Shown here piece by piece: positions 14,507 through 22,154 of a stretch of DNA of 30,922 nucleotides (position 1 is the first letter of the stretch; each line of letters begins with the position of its first letter). Source of the stretch: DSXF01 sp964387495. GTDB taxonomy: Bacteria > Chloroflexota > Anaerolineae > Anaerolineales > Villigracilaceae. Location of the stretch: NCBI GenBank assembly GCA_964387495.1, contig CAYLXB010000041.1, positions 1 through 30,922 on the forward strand. The letters run 5' to 3'. Below the pieces are notes generated by a model that saw only the letters and a list, made by a program, of their open reading frames with translations, was not told the origin of the DNA and searched no databases. The position numbers were made by a program, and so were the translations under genes.

Positions 14507-16333
14507 CTAAGCAACCAGTTCCTTGGGGATGCCAAGTTTCTCGAGTGTGGCCGTTGTGGGCAGGCCGTTCGCGTCCCAGCCGCGCTGCTCGTAGTACATA
14601 TCCAGCAGCTTGTTGACATCTTCCAGTTTGGTGATCTGGCCCTTGGTCGCGCCGGACTTGGGGGGATCCTCATAAAAGCGGGCCGGGGGCATATCCCAGG
14701 TGCGGCCAAAATCATCGTTCTCGCGCGCCCAGTACAGGCGGGTCAGGTTCCAGATGCGCTCGCCGACCTTCTCCAGGTCCTCCCAGGTGCGGTGGATGCC
14801 GGTGATGGATTCGAGCAGGGGCACATACAGATCGCGGTCGATGCCCAGTTCCACCCATTGCAGGCGGCAGGCACCCAGCACATCGAACATCGGGCGGAAG
14901 TGCTGCAGCCAGATGACGCGTGCGACCTTCTCCGGGACGACCTTCTCGCGGCCAACCTGGATGTCATAGGTGATGGCCCAGGCACGGTTGTGGTGCGCAC
15001 CGACATCAGCGGTCATGTAAGCCAGCAGCATGGCGGTGGCATTATGTGTGGCATAAGCCGACTGCTCCATGCCCTTGACCTGGATGGCGAACTTCTCGGT
15101 ACCTTTGCCAATTTCCTGCGAAGCCTTCTTGACGCCATCGGCCAGCAGCGCGCCCAAGCCTTCCTTCTTGGAGATCATTTCGATCATCTTGAAGACGGCA
15201 TCCACGTTGCCAAACTTGAGATCGATGCCGCCGGTATCAGCCTTGGTGAAGATGCCTTTTTCATAGCATTCCATCGCCCAGGCTATCACGTTGCCGGCGC
15301 TGATGGTATCGATGCCCAGGTCATCGCAAAGCAGGTTGGCATGCGCCACCGCTTCGATATCCGAAATGCCGACGTTCGAACCAAGCAGGCCGATGGTCTC
15401 GTATTCCGGGCCTTCGGCGTAGGAATTGTACTTCTTGACCTTGCTGTATTTGCCGCACGGGCAGGGGCAGCCGAAGCAGCCCTTGTCGGTGATGACGATC
15501 TTCTCGCGCATGTAGGGGCCGTAGAGGGTTTTAGCATCCTCGTAGGAACCGGCGCTGAAGTTGCGGGTGGGCAGGGCGCCGGCTTCATCGCACCAGGAGA
15601 CCACGATGGTGGTGCCGTAGGAGGTCCATTCCTTCAGGCCTTCCGCATCCTTGCAGGCCTTGTAGAGCGCCATGCCGGTCTTGCGGTAGGTTTCCATATC
15701 CGCCACCGGGACAGACTTGGTACCATGCACCACGATGGCTTTGACCTTCTTCGAACCCATGACCGCACCCACGCCGCCGCGCCCGGCCTGGCGGCCGAAG
15801 TCGTGATTGATGTGGGCGAAGGAAACCATGTTCTCACCGGCGGGGCCGATGGCCGCGATTTGGAACTCCTCGCCGAACTTGTGCTTCATCTTCGTCTCGA
15901 CATCCACCGAGCCCTTGCCCCAGTATTCGGCGGCATCCCGCAGTTCGATCTTGTCGTTATCGATAAACAGGTAAACCGGCTTCGGGCTGATGCCCTCCAG
16001 GATGATGCTGTCCAGGCCGGCATATTTCAACTCGGCCGTGAAGTGGCCGCCCATGGAGGCGCCAGCATACCCGCCGGTCAGCGGAGCCTTGCAGGTCCAG
16101 TCGCATTTGCCCCCGCCCGCCACCAGCATGCCGGAGAAGGGGCCGGGGGACACAATGAGTTTGTTCTCCGGGCCAAGGGGATCGGCATGTTTGGGGACTT
16201 CAGTAAGCAAGTAGTAAATACCGAAACCGCGCCCGCCGAGGTAATCACGCGCCACTTCGGGCGGGGTTGGTTCTTTTTTGATCTGACCCGTGGTCAGATT
16301 GACACGCAGAATGTTTCCACCGTAGCCGTTCAT
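14507..16333 (-). CDS. aor: Aldehyde:ferredoxin oxidoreductase family tungstoenzyme
   Basis: This 608-aa protein has the AOR N-terminal domain (ILRVNLTTGQ at 8-17, YLGGRGFG at 31-38, GASMGGHF at 91-98) and the cofactor-contact segment GRQAGRGGVGAVMGSKK (180-196). A [4Fe-4S] site uses Cys286, Cys289 and Cys293 in CFGCPCPC and the distal Cys489 in FDVLGAC. The family oxidises aldehydes to acids with ferredoxin, using a tungsten bis-pterin. Other members handle different substrates, so the aldehyde specificity is inferred. It follows the polyferredoxin gene by 9 bp with GGAGG before its ATG, and precedes the MoaD-like gene, giving a compact enzyme, electron carrier and cofactor set. It is a cytoplasmic protein with no signal peptide. 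Confidence 0.93.
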   Translation of the reverse strand: MNGYGGNILRVNLTTGQIKKEPTPPEVARDYLGGRGFGIYYLLTEVPKHADPLGPENKLIVSPGPFSGMLVAGGGKCDWTCKAPLTGGYAGASMGGHFTAELKYAGLDSIILEGISPKPVYLFIDNDKIELRDAAEYWGKGSVDVETKMKHKFGEEFQIAAIGPAGENMVSFAHINHDFGRQAGRGGVGAVMGSKKVKAIVVHGTKSVPVADMETYRKTGMALYKACKDAEGLKEWTSYGTTIVVSWCDEAGALPTRNFSAGSYEDAKTLYGPYMREKIVITDKGCFGCPCPCGKYSKVKKYNSYAEGPEYETIGLLGSNVGISDIEAVAHANLLCDDLGIDTISAGNVIAWAMECYEKGIFTKADTGGIDLKFGNVDAVFKMIEMISKKEGLGALLADGVKKASQEIGKGTEKFAIQVKGMEQSAYATHNATAMLLAYMTADVGAHHNRAWAITYDIQVGREKVVPEKVARVIWLQHFRPMFDVLGACRLQWVELGIDRDLYVPLLESITGIHRTWEDLEKVGERIWNLTRLYWARENDDFGRTWDMPPARFYEDPPKSGATKGQITKLEDVNKLLDMYYEQRGWDANGLPTTATLEKLGIPKELVA

Positions 16334-16342
16334 GTTTACCTC

Positions 16343-16741
16343 CTATGCTTCCTTTTCCGCCAGCCAGAGTGCGCTGGTGCCGCACACAGCCACGCAGTCA
16401 CCGCAGGATGTGCACTTCCAGGCCGTATTGGCCAGTTCGGGACGCACAAACATGACTTCCTCGGGACATTCCGGCACACAGGCCTCGCACAGGTTGCATT
16501 CGTCGAAGACAACATAATAAGCACCCTGCGCATCCTGCTTGATGGCTTCCGTCGGGCAGACCGCCGCACAATCTCCACATTGCGTGCAGACACGCACGGT
16601 GTAAGTACCCGGTGCAGGAAAGTGTGGCTCAATGACCAGCGAAGCCTTCTTGGGGTTGTTCTCGCCAAAAACGCTCAACGAGCACGCCACCCGGCAGGCA
16701 TTACATCCAGAACACTTCGAACTATCAACATACAGCCGCAT
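16343..16741 (-). CDS. Polyferredoxin electron-transfer subunit (four [4Fe-4S] sites)
   Basis: At 132 aa it carries 16 cysteines in four complete sets: C10-C13-C16-C20, C52-C55-C58-C62, C82-C85-C88-C92 and C110-C113-C116-C120. The first has a C-x3-C end (CRVAC) typical of HycB/DmsB-like iron-sulfur subunits. It has no transmembrane or signal segment, so it is cytoplasmic. It is the first gene of the AOR operon and should carry electrons from the AOR. AAGGAG lies 7 bases before the ATG. An inverted repeat overlaps the promoter region just upstream. Confidence 0.9.
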   Translation of the reverse strand: MRLYVDSSKCSGCNACRVACSLSVFGENNPKKASLVIEPHFPAPGTYTVRVCTQCGDCAAVCPTEAIKQDAQGAYYVVFDECNLCEACVPECPEEVMFVRPELANTAWKCTSCGDCVAVCGTSALWLAEKEA

Positions 16742-16770
16742 AAGGAACTCCTTTCAGTAAGTTGGTTCTA

Positions 16771-16800
16771 ATTATATAGTTTAATTCCCTCAACAGGGAA
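16771..16800 (-). promoter_or_regulatory. Promoter with overlapping inverted repeat upstream of the AOR operon
   Basis: On the minus strand TATAAT lies at 16776-16771. A perfect inverted repeat TTCCCT-GTTG-AGGGAA (16800-16785) covers the -35 and spacer region. A bound regulator there would block polymerase. The -35 match itself (TTCCCT, spacer 18) is poor, which fits an activated or repressed promoter. Confidence 0.45.
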
Positions 16801-16865
16801 CGGCTAGAGACATCCTTCCTGATTTCATATGCAAGCCTTCCTATTCTTCCCGGCCAGAATCATCT

Positions 16866-16871
16866 TATAAT
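16866..16871 (+). promoter_or_regulatory. Candidate -10 element for a near-leaderless transcript
   Basis: TATAAT ends only 8 bases before the ATG at 16880. If used, transcription would begin at or next to the start codon. There is no good -35 match. Confidence 0.35.
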
Positions 16872-16879
16872 TGGCGAGT

Positions 16880-17152
16880 ATGGACGACGATATTACCGCT
16901 CGAATTGGCACATTTTTCCTTTTGCTGGGGGTGGGCGCCCTGATCCTGTTCATCGCCTCGGGAATGGCCGCTGAGACGAACCAGTCCATGAGACAGGACT
17001 TCGACTATCTTTTCTTTGCGGTGATCATCGGCGGGATCGGCCTGATCCTGCGCCGCAAAGCCCCCGCCCCCCCACCCAGCGGCCGCTTCAGCGGCTTTAA
17101 AGGATTCATAGCAAATTCCAAAAAGAAGAAAGAACCTCCAAAAAAGAAGTAG
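16880..17152 (+). CDS. Small two-helix membrane protein, function unknown
   Basis: This 90-aa protein has two hydrophobic segments (IGTFFLLLGVGALILFIASG and LFFAVIIGGIGLIL), a proline-rich stretch, and a lysine-rich cytoplasmic tail ending KKKKEPPKKK. I do not recognise the family. ATG 16880 is preferred to TTG 16871. A TATAAT just upstream and the lack of a Shine-Dalgarno suggest leaderless translation. It stops 3 bases before the CoA-transferase A start, so it is probably the first gene of that operon. It may be an unrelated leader gene rather than a functional partner. Confidence 0.6.
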   Translation: MDDDITARIGTFFLLLGVGALILFIASGMAAETNQSMRQDFDYLFFAVIIGGIGLILRRKAPAPPPSGRFSGFKGFIANSKKKKEPPKKK

Positions 17153-17155
17153 CCT

Positions 17156-18058
17156 ATGTCCAAACTTGTCTGTCTCCCTGAAGCAATTGCACAGCACGTC
17201 CATGACGGCGATACGGTTTATGCCGCCGGTTTCACGCACCTGATCCCCTTTGCCGCCGGGCATGAGATCATCCGCCGGGGACTGCACGACCTGGTGCTGG
17301 CACGCGCCACCCCGGACCTGATCTATGACCAGATGGTGGCCGCCGGCTGTGCCCGCAAAGTGATCTTCTCCTATATGGGTAACCCCGGCGTCGGCTCCCT
17401 GCGCATCGTGCGCTCAGAAATCGAGGCCGGGCACCTGGAATGGGAGGAATACTCCCACTTTGGCATGATCTCGCGCCTGCAAGCCGGCGCAAGCGGGCTG
17501 CCATTCATCCCCATGAACCAGACCGCCGCCACCGACTTGGAACGCGCCAACCCGCAGATCAAACGCGTGAAGGATCCCTACTCGGGCAGGGAGGTCATTA
17601 CCGTCCCGGCCTTGAACCCGGATGTCGCCATCGTGCATGTCCAAAGGGCAGATGCCAACGGCAATGCCCACCTGTGGGGCATCATCGGGGAGCAGAAGGA
17701 AGCCGCCTTCGCGGCCCGGCGCGTCATCCTGACCGCGGAAGAGATCGTGGACGAAGCAGTCATCCGCTCCGACCCGAACCGCACCCTCATCCCCGGCTTC
17801 ATTGTGGATGCCGTCTGCCAGGTTCCCTATGCAGCACATCCCTCCTATACCCAGGGATACTACGACCGGGATAACGAGTTCTACCTGAAATGGGACAAGA
17901 TCAGCGAATCGACGGGAACGGTCAGGTCGTATCTCGACGAATGGGTGTACGGGGTCAAAGACCGGCAGGAATACTGGCAGAAACTTGGAACGGAGACCCA
18001 CAACCGCCTGATGGTCAAACCGCGCCTGAGCGAAGTGGTCAACTACGGAGATTATTGA
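17156..18058 (+). CDS. CoA-transferase subunit A (glutaconate CoA-transferase type)
   Basis: This 300-aa member of CoA-transferase family I, alpha subunit, opens with VCLPEAIAQHVHDGDTVYAAGF, then IFSYMGNPGVGS, the NPDVAIVHVQRADANGNAHLWG segment, and VILTAEEIVDE. These match GctA-like proteins. The subunit forms the acceptor side of a heteromer that moves CoA between acids. It lies 33 bp before subunit B, as expected. The nearby divergent AOR makes acids from aldehydes, so the pair could activate its product, but the real substrate is not visible in sequence. The long C-terminal tail after residue 225 is usual for this group. Confidence 0.88.
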   Translation: MSKLVCLPEAIAQHVHDGDTVYAAGFTHLIPFAAGHEIIRRGLHDLVLARATPDLIYDQMVAAGCARKVIFSYMGNPGVGSLRIVRSEIEAGHLEWEEYSHFGMISRLQAGASGLPFIPMNQTAATDLERANPQIKRVKDPYSGREVITVPALNPDVAIVHVQRADANGNAHLWGIIGEQKEAAFAARRVILTAEEIVDEAVIRSDPNRTLIPGFIVDAVCQVPYAAHPSYTQGYYDRDNEFYLKWDKISESTGTVRSYLDEWVYGVKDRQEYWQKLGTETHNRLMVKPRLSEVVNYGDY

Positions 18059-18091
18059 ACTGCCGCGTGCAGTGAATGATTGGAGCAAAGC

Positions 18092-18868
18092 ATGACCCAG
18101 CCAACTTACTCTTCTGCTGAACTGATGATCGTCAACGCCGCCCGGCTGTTAAAGGATGGCGATGTAGTCTTCGTGGGCGTGGGACAGCCCAACCTGGCCT
18201 GCAACCTGGCCAAACGCACTCACGCTCCCAACCTGGTGATGATCTACGAGGCGGGGGTGATCGGCGCGGAGCCGGCCCGCCTTCCGCTATCCATCGGCGA
18301 TCCCACCCTGGTAAGCGGCTCACTCTCGGTGGTGAGTATGTACGACATTTTCGCCAACTACCTGCAGCGCGGCAATGTGGATGTCGGCTTCATGGGCGGG
18401 GCACAGATCGACAAATACGGCAACATCAATGCAACCGTGATTGGCGGTGACTATGCGCATCCCAAGGTGCGTCTGCCCGGTTCCGGCGGTTCGCAGGAAA
18501 TCGCCGGCTGGGCCAACCGCTGTTACCTGATGACCCCGCACCAGAAACGCCGCTTCCCGGAAAAAGTGGATTTCATGACCTCGGCCGGTTACCTGGATGG
18601 CAGGACTTCCCGGCAGGCCACCGGTGTCCGCGGCGGAGGCATGCTGGCGGTTGTGACCGACATCGGCATCCTCGAGCCGGATGAAAGCGGCGAGCTGATC
18701 CTCACCGCCCTGCACCCCGGCCGCACAGCCCAGGAAGCCATTGATAACACCGGCTGGGCGCTGAAGACGGCCGGAGAACTGAAGACCACCATGCCGGTGA
18801 CCGGGGATGAACTGCGCATCCTGCGGGAGGAACTGGACCCAACTGGAATCTATTTGAAAGGTGGCTAA
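18092..18868 (+). CDS. CoA-transferase subunit B (glutaconate CoA-transferase type)
   Basis: This 258-aa beta subunit has a glycine-rich VVFVGVGQPNLACNLA opening. MIYEAGVIGAEP contains the Glu that forms the glutamyl-CoA ester in this family. VDVGFMGGAQIDKYGNINATVIG and GGSQEIAGWA are also present. ATG 18092 is preferred because GGAG lies 6 bases before it; TTG 18080 adds four residues. It directly follows subunit A. Some Actinobacteria use relatives (IpdB) in steroid ring breakdown, so dicarboxylate specificity is not certain. Confidence 0.88.
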   Translation: MTQPTYSSAELMIVNAARLLKDGDVVFVGVGQPNLACNLAKRTHAPNLVMIYEAGVIGAEPARLPLSIGDPTLVSGSLSVVSMYDIFANYLQRGNVDVGFMGGAQIDKYGNINATVIGGDYAHPKVRLPGSGGSQEIAGWANRCYLMTPHQKRRFPEKVDFMTSAGYLDGRTSRQATGVRGGGMLAVVTDIGILEPDESGELILTALHPGRTAQEAIDNTGWALKTAGELKTTMPVTGDELRILREELDPTGIYLKGG

Positions 18869-18976
18869 AGGAAAAATCGGGCTGGATTGCGATAGAATTA
18901 CCTGCGAGCCAGTAGGCAAACCGGTGTCACAACCATCCAAACATTGCAGGTAAACCCTTTCAAAGGCCAGGCACTT

Positions 18977-19918
18977 ATGCCATATTTCTTTCGTCAGGCT
19001 GTGGGCATTCTGGAAAAGGGACCGCTCCCCTCCCTGGAAACCCAAAAAATCCGCTTTCGCAACAGCCAGACGAGCGGTTTGATCGAGATTGAAACCGGTC
19101 CAGCAAGCCAGATTGCGATCACAGTCGCGAGAGGCGCTGTCGCCGGGGTTTTTGCCATTCAAGGGGACGCAAGCCGGCCCATTCTCCTGGCAGATATTCC
19201 TAATTACTGGCTCCAGCCCGAACTTCCCATCCGCAGTGTCACCCTTCCGGATACTGCTGCGCGCCTGCTCTGGCTGGCGCTGGATGCACAAATCAGCGAG
19301 CGCCTGGAAATCCAGGACGAAAACCAATGGAACGCCTGGCTGACAGGCATCCATGCCAGGCAGACCGATGCACTGGCAGCGCTGTGCTCGGCAGAATGCG
19401 ATGGATTCGTGTATATCCATAACGGCAAACCGCTGGCAGCAGAGTCGGTTTTTGCCACGGCCAGGGGAGTGGAAACCGGCATCCCGCTGGCAAAGATCCG
19501 GGGCCCCTGGCAGGTGCAACTTCATATTCCCAATCCCCAGGCACAGGCGTGGCAATGCCTGTGCCTGCGCCTGGGAGCCGGCCGGTGGTTCGCCAACATT
19601 CAAAGCCGCTACCAGGAGATCGTGGGCCAGCGCCTGGTGCGTTTCATGAACATCAAACTACAGGCGGTGGTCAAACCCTGGAACTGGGAGATCAAACCGG
19701 AGAGCAACACATTTGTGGATAGACATTTTTTCCCGCAATTGAACCTGGCCGCCGAAGCCTACCGGACCCTTTTCATGGATATTGGGGAGCACATTGGCAC
19801 GGTCGTCGGCGACCGTCTGACCCAGCGCCTGCTCAGTGAAACCTTCGATAACCTCCACCACGAACAACGTTCAGTTCTGGAAAACCAGCGGTTAATCCCC
19901 GCAGCATTTTCCGGTTAA
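18977..19918 (+). CDS. Hypothetical protein, function unknown
   Basis: This is a 313-aa soluble-looking protein without signal peptide or membrane segment. An early stretch (TSGLIEIETGPASQIAITV, residues about 34-52) faintly recalls DUF4388-type sensory modules, but this is a weak resemblance. The rest is mixed helix with no motif I know. ATG 18977 is chosen over TTG 18944 because AGG lies just upstream. A TAGAAT at 18893-18898 may be its -10. It stops 9 bp before the membrane protein gene, so the two are likely co-transcribed. Confidence 0.7.
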   Translation: MPYFFRQAVGILEKGPLPSLETQKIRFRNSQTSGLIEIETGPASQIAITVARGAVAGVFAIQGDASRPILLADIPNYWLQPELPIRSVTLPDTAARLLWLALDAQISERLEIQDENQWNAWLTGIHARQTDALAALCSAECDGFVYIHNGKPLAAESVFATARGVETGIPLAKIRGPWQVQLHIPNPQAQAWQCLCLRLGAGRWFANIQSRYQEIVGQRLVRFMNIKLQAVVKPWNWEIKPESNTFVDRHFFPQLNLAAEAYRTLFMDIGEHIGTVVGDRLTQRLLSETFDNLHHEQRSVLENQRLIPAAFSG

Positions 19919-19927
19919 GGCGGAATT

Positions 19928-20827
19928 ATGGATAACCAGACTTACACCAAGTCAAGAATTAGTCCGGCACTCATCCAGTGGACCTTTGCAGGGATTTTCC
20001 TTCTGCTGCTGGCTGCATATGCCTATGTGTATTACGGGGGCCCCTTGGACACCCCTGACTGGGACTATCTAGATTATCAGGTCACAAGCCGGCTGACTGT
20101 CCTGCCGGCCATTGCAGCCGCAGCCTTGGGCCTGCTCGTGACCGCACAATTCCAGCCCGGCGAGCCGCCGCGCCGCATCTGGCTGTTCTTCTCCCTGGGA
20201 TGGTTGTGCTGGGTGGCTGGTGAAATTTCGGACATGGTCTACAACTACGTTTACTGGTATGAGCCGGCCCTGCCCGAACTGACCTGGACCGATCTGTGCT
20301 GGTCAGTGGGGTATCTCTTTTTCGGCCTGGCGCTTTACCACCAGTTCCGGCTGGCATATGGACTGGAAAAATCAAAAAAAACATGGATTTATGCCGCAGG
20401 GGTGGCCCTGGCCTTGCTCCTGACCGCGGGATTGACCATATTGGCCCGGCGGGCCGGCTTGGGCGAAGACTACTCCTGGTTTGCCCGCTATGTGGGCGTC
20501 ATGTATCCCGTCTTCGACCTCGCCGCAGGCGGTGCAGCCGTGTGGCTCTCTCTTTTGTTCGGGCGCGGCAAGTGGGGCCGCCAATGGTGGGCATTGATCG
20601 CCTTTGCCATCAGCGACGGCTTCGGCACATTCTTCTGGATGGGCGGCGGAAATCAACTTTCAGACGACGCTTATAACCTGATCGACACAGTCTCCAGCAC
20701 GATCTATGTTGCCGGGTACGTTATTGCGGCACTGGCCTTCCTGTCCCATTACTTCATGTTGCGCTACGGGCCAACTGTCAGCCTGCCCGGGCAAGTGGAA
20801 GAGGAGACCTTGCTGGAGTCTGCCTGA
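19928..20827 (+). CDS. Polytopic membrane protein, function unknown
   Basis: At 299 aa it has about eight hydrophobic segments (near residues 18-36, 57-76, 85-103, 124-143, 152-172, 188-210, 218-236 and 253-275). Acidic and aromatic residues cluster in the loops, such as GPLDTPDWDYLDYQ. The layout resembles the membrane sensory N-terminus seen in some histidine kinases and diguanylate cyclases, but there is no signalling domain attached. It follows the unknown gene by 9 bp with AAGG before the ATG. A terminator-like hairpin follows 19 bp after the stop. Confidence 0.75.
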   Translation: MDNQTYTKSRISPALIQWTFAGIFLLLLAAYAYVYYGGPLDTPDWDYLDYQVTSRLTVLPAIAAAALGLLVTAQFQPGEPPRRIWLFFSLGWLCWVAGEISDMVYNYVYWYEPALPELTWTDLCWSVGYLFFGLALYHQFRLAYGLEKSKKTWIYAAGVALALLLTAGLTILARRAGLGEDYSWFARYVGVMYPVFDLAAGGAAVWLSLLFGRGKWGRQWWALIAFAISDGFGTFFWMGGGNQLSDDAYNLIDTVSSTIYVAGYVIAALAFLSHYFMLRYGPTVSLPGQVEEETLLESA

Positions 20828-20845
20828 ACTGTCCACCCGGTTGGA

Positions 20846-20907
20846 AACCTCCGTATCTTCTTCACGTATGTAAGGGTGATACAAATGCTATACCGGAGGT
20901 TTTTTTA
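20846..20907 (+). promoter_or_regulatory. Terminator-like hairpin that hides the PspC ribosome site
   Basis: AACCTCCG.TAT (20846-20856) pairs with ATACCGGAGGTT (20890-20901) with one bulge. The 3' arm contains the Shine-Dalgarno GGAGG of the PspC gene. It is followed by a T run at 20900-20906 that runs into the ATG at 20907. The same fold could stop transcription from the upstream gene and block translation of the PspC gene. Confidence 0.55.
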
Positions 20908-21107
20908 TGACCACACAGCGTTCACCCTTGCGCCGCTCCCGCAGCAACCGCGTTGTCGCCGGTGTCTGCGGCGGCATGTCCGAGTTCTTCGGGATCAGCG
21001 TCTTCTGGTTCCGCCTGGCTTTCCTGATCGCCCTGCTTCCCGGCGGCGTGCCGGGGCTGGCAGCCTACGCCCTGGCCTGGCTGATCATTCCCGCAGCAAA
21101 CGAATGA
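20907..21107 (+). CDS. Small PspC-domain membrane protein
   Basis: At 66 aa it is essentially a single PspC domain: RSRSNRVVAGVCGGMSEFFG, then a hydrophobic hairpin ending LAAYALAWLIIPA. PspC-domain proteins sit in the inner membrane and in enterobacteria sense envelope stress with PspB, but stand-alone copies have unclear roles. GGAGG precedes the ATG by 7 bases and lies inside a hairpin (20846-20901). No pspA or pspB is in the window. Confidence 0.9.
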   Translation: MTTQRSPLRRSRSNRVVAGVCGGMSEFFGISVFWFRLAFLIALLPGGVPGLAAYALAWLIIPAANE

Positions 21108-21124
21108 CAATATCATAATCGAAA

Positions 21125-21145
21125 GGCGGCAGATTCCCTGCCGCC
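21125..21145. other. Short hairpin after the PspC gene
   Basis: GGCGGCAG (21125-21132) and CTGCCGCC (21138-21145) form a perfect 8-bp stem with a 5-base loop, 18 bp after the stop. Only CTT follows, so it is a weak terminator at best. Confidence 0.45.
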
Positions 21146-21192
21146 CTTCCGGCAGTGGTAAGATTGGGCCATTCCTTTGCCGGATAAAGCCC

Positions 21193-22116
21193 ATGACCAA
21201 CGCGCAGACATCCCAACCCAAGCAAGCCCCAATCCTGCCTTACATCGCCCTGGGTGTGGCAGCATTTGCTCTCAGCCTCTCGGCCATGTTCGCCCGCTGG
21301 GCAGACGCGCCCGGCCCGGTGACCGCCATGTACCGCCTGGGACTCGCCTCTGTCATCCTGTTCCCGTTCTTTATCCATAATCAGAACAAACGGAAGACGC
21401 TGAACCGTAAAAACCTGATCTTCCCAGTGCTGGCCGGGCTGTTCACCTCCTTCGATTTTGGCGTCTGGTTTTCGTCGCTGGATTACACGACCGCTGCCAA
21501 CGCGGCCCTGCTCGGCAACACCTCCCCGCTGTGGGTGGCCCTGGCCGCCTGGCTGCTGCTCCGGCGTCGCCTGAAAAGCCGCTTCTGGCTGGGCCTGGCG
21601 CTGGCCGTCGGCGGTGCATCGCTGGTCATCGGCACAGATTTTTTCCTGCATCCCAAAATTGGGATGGGTGACCTGCTGGCTACCAGCGCAGGCATCTTCT
21701 ACGCAGGGTATTTCCTGTTCACTGAAAAGAGCCGCAACAGCCTGGATCCTATTTCGCATATGTGGGTCGTGACCATCAGCGGCACACTCGGCCTGGTGGT
21801 GATCAACACTGTCCTGGGCCATGCCCTCGCCGGCTATTCCCGCCAAACCTGGCTGGTCTTCATCGCTACCGCCATCGTCTCCCAGATTCTGGGCTACATT
21901 TCGATGACCTATGCCCTGGGCCACCTGCCGGCCCAGGTCGTCTCGGCGACGATGGTACTTTCCCCTGTCATGACCACCCTGCTGGCCGTCCCCCTGCTGG
22001 GCGAGATTCCCACCACCACCCAATGGCTGGGGGGAGCAATCGCCCTGGCCGGCATCCTGGTGGTCAACTTATCGAATCGGGATGTCACCCGGGAGCCCGC
22101 CACACCCTCCCCATAA
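21193..22116 (+). CDS. EamA (DMT superfamily) transporter
   Basis: This 307-aa protein has ten predicted membrane helices in two EamA repeats. The first has the typical MFARWADAPGPVTAMYRLG start and the AANAALLGNTSPLWVALAAW helix. The second has VVSATMVLSPVMTTLLAVPLLGE followed by WLGGAIALAGILVV. These are drug/metabolite exporters, and the substrate is not predictable from sequence. It appears to be a single gene, 38 bp before the MetH-activation-like gene. Confidence 0.92.
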   Translation: MTNAQTSQPKQAPILPYIALGVAAFALSLSAMFARWADAPGPVTAMYRLGLASVILFPFFIHNQNKRKTLNRKNLIFPVLAGLFTSFDFGVWFSSLDYTTAANAALLGNTSPLWVALAAWLLLRRRLKSRFWLGLALAVGGASLVIGTDFFLHPKIGMGDLLATSAGIFYAGYFLFTEKSRNSLDPISHMWVVTISGTLGLVVINTVLGHALAGYSRQTWLVFIATAIVSQILGYISMTYALGHLPAQVVSATMVLSPVMTTLLAVPLLGEIPTTTQWLGGAIALAGILVVNLSNRDVTREPATPSP

Positions 22117-22142
22117 ACCGGTCGGGGGCAGAAATTTCGGGC

Positions 22143-22148
22143 TATAAT
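22143..22148 (+). promoter_or_regulatory. Candidate -10 for a leaderless MetH-activation-like transcript
   Basis: TATAAT ends 6 bases before the ATG at 22155, so the natural initiation point is the start codon itself. No Shine-Dalgarno can fit between them. The -35 is poor. Confidence 0.4.
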
Positions 22149-22154
22149 GGATGT

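Noticed and set aside
14792..16771. Plus-strand ORF of 659 codons opposite AOR and polyferredoxin
   Set aside because: It is a shadow of well-supported minus-strand genes, with no domain or ribosome site.
21125..21145. Hairpin after the PspC gene as a full terminator
   Set aside because: The stem is perfect but no T run follows on either strand, so I list it only as a hairpin.
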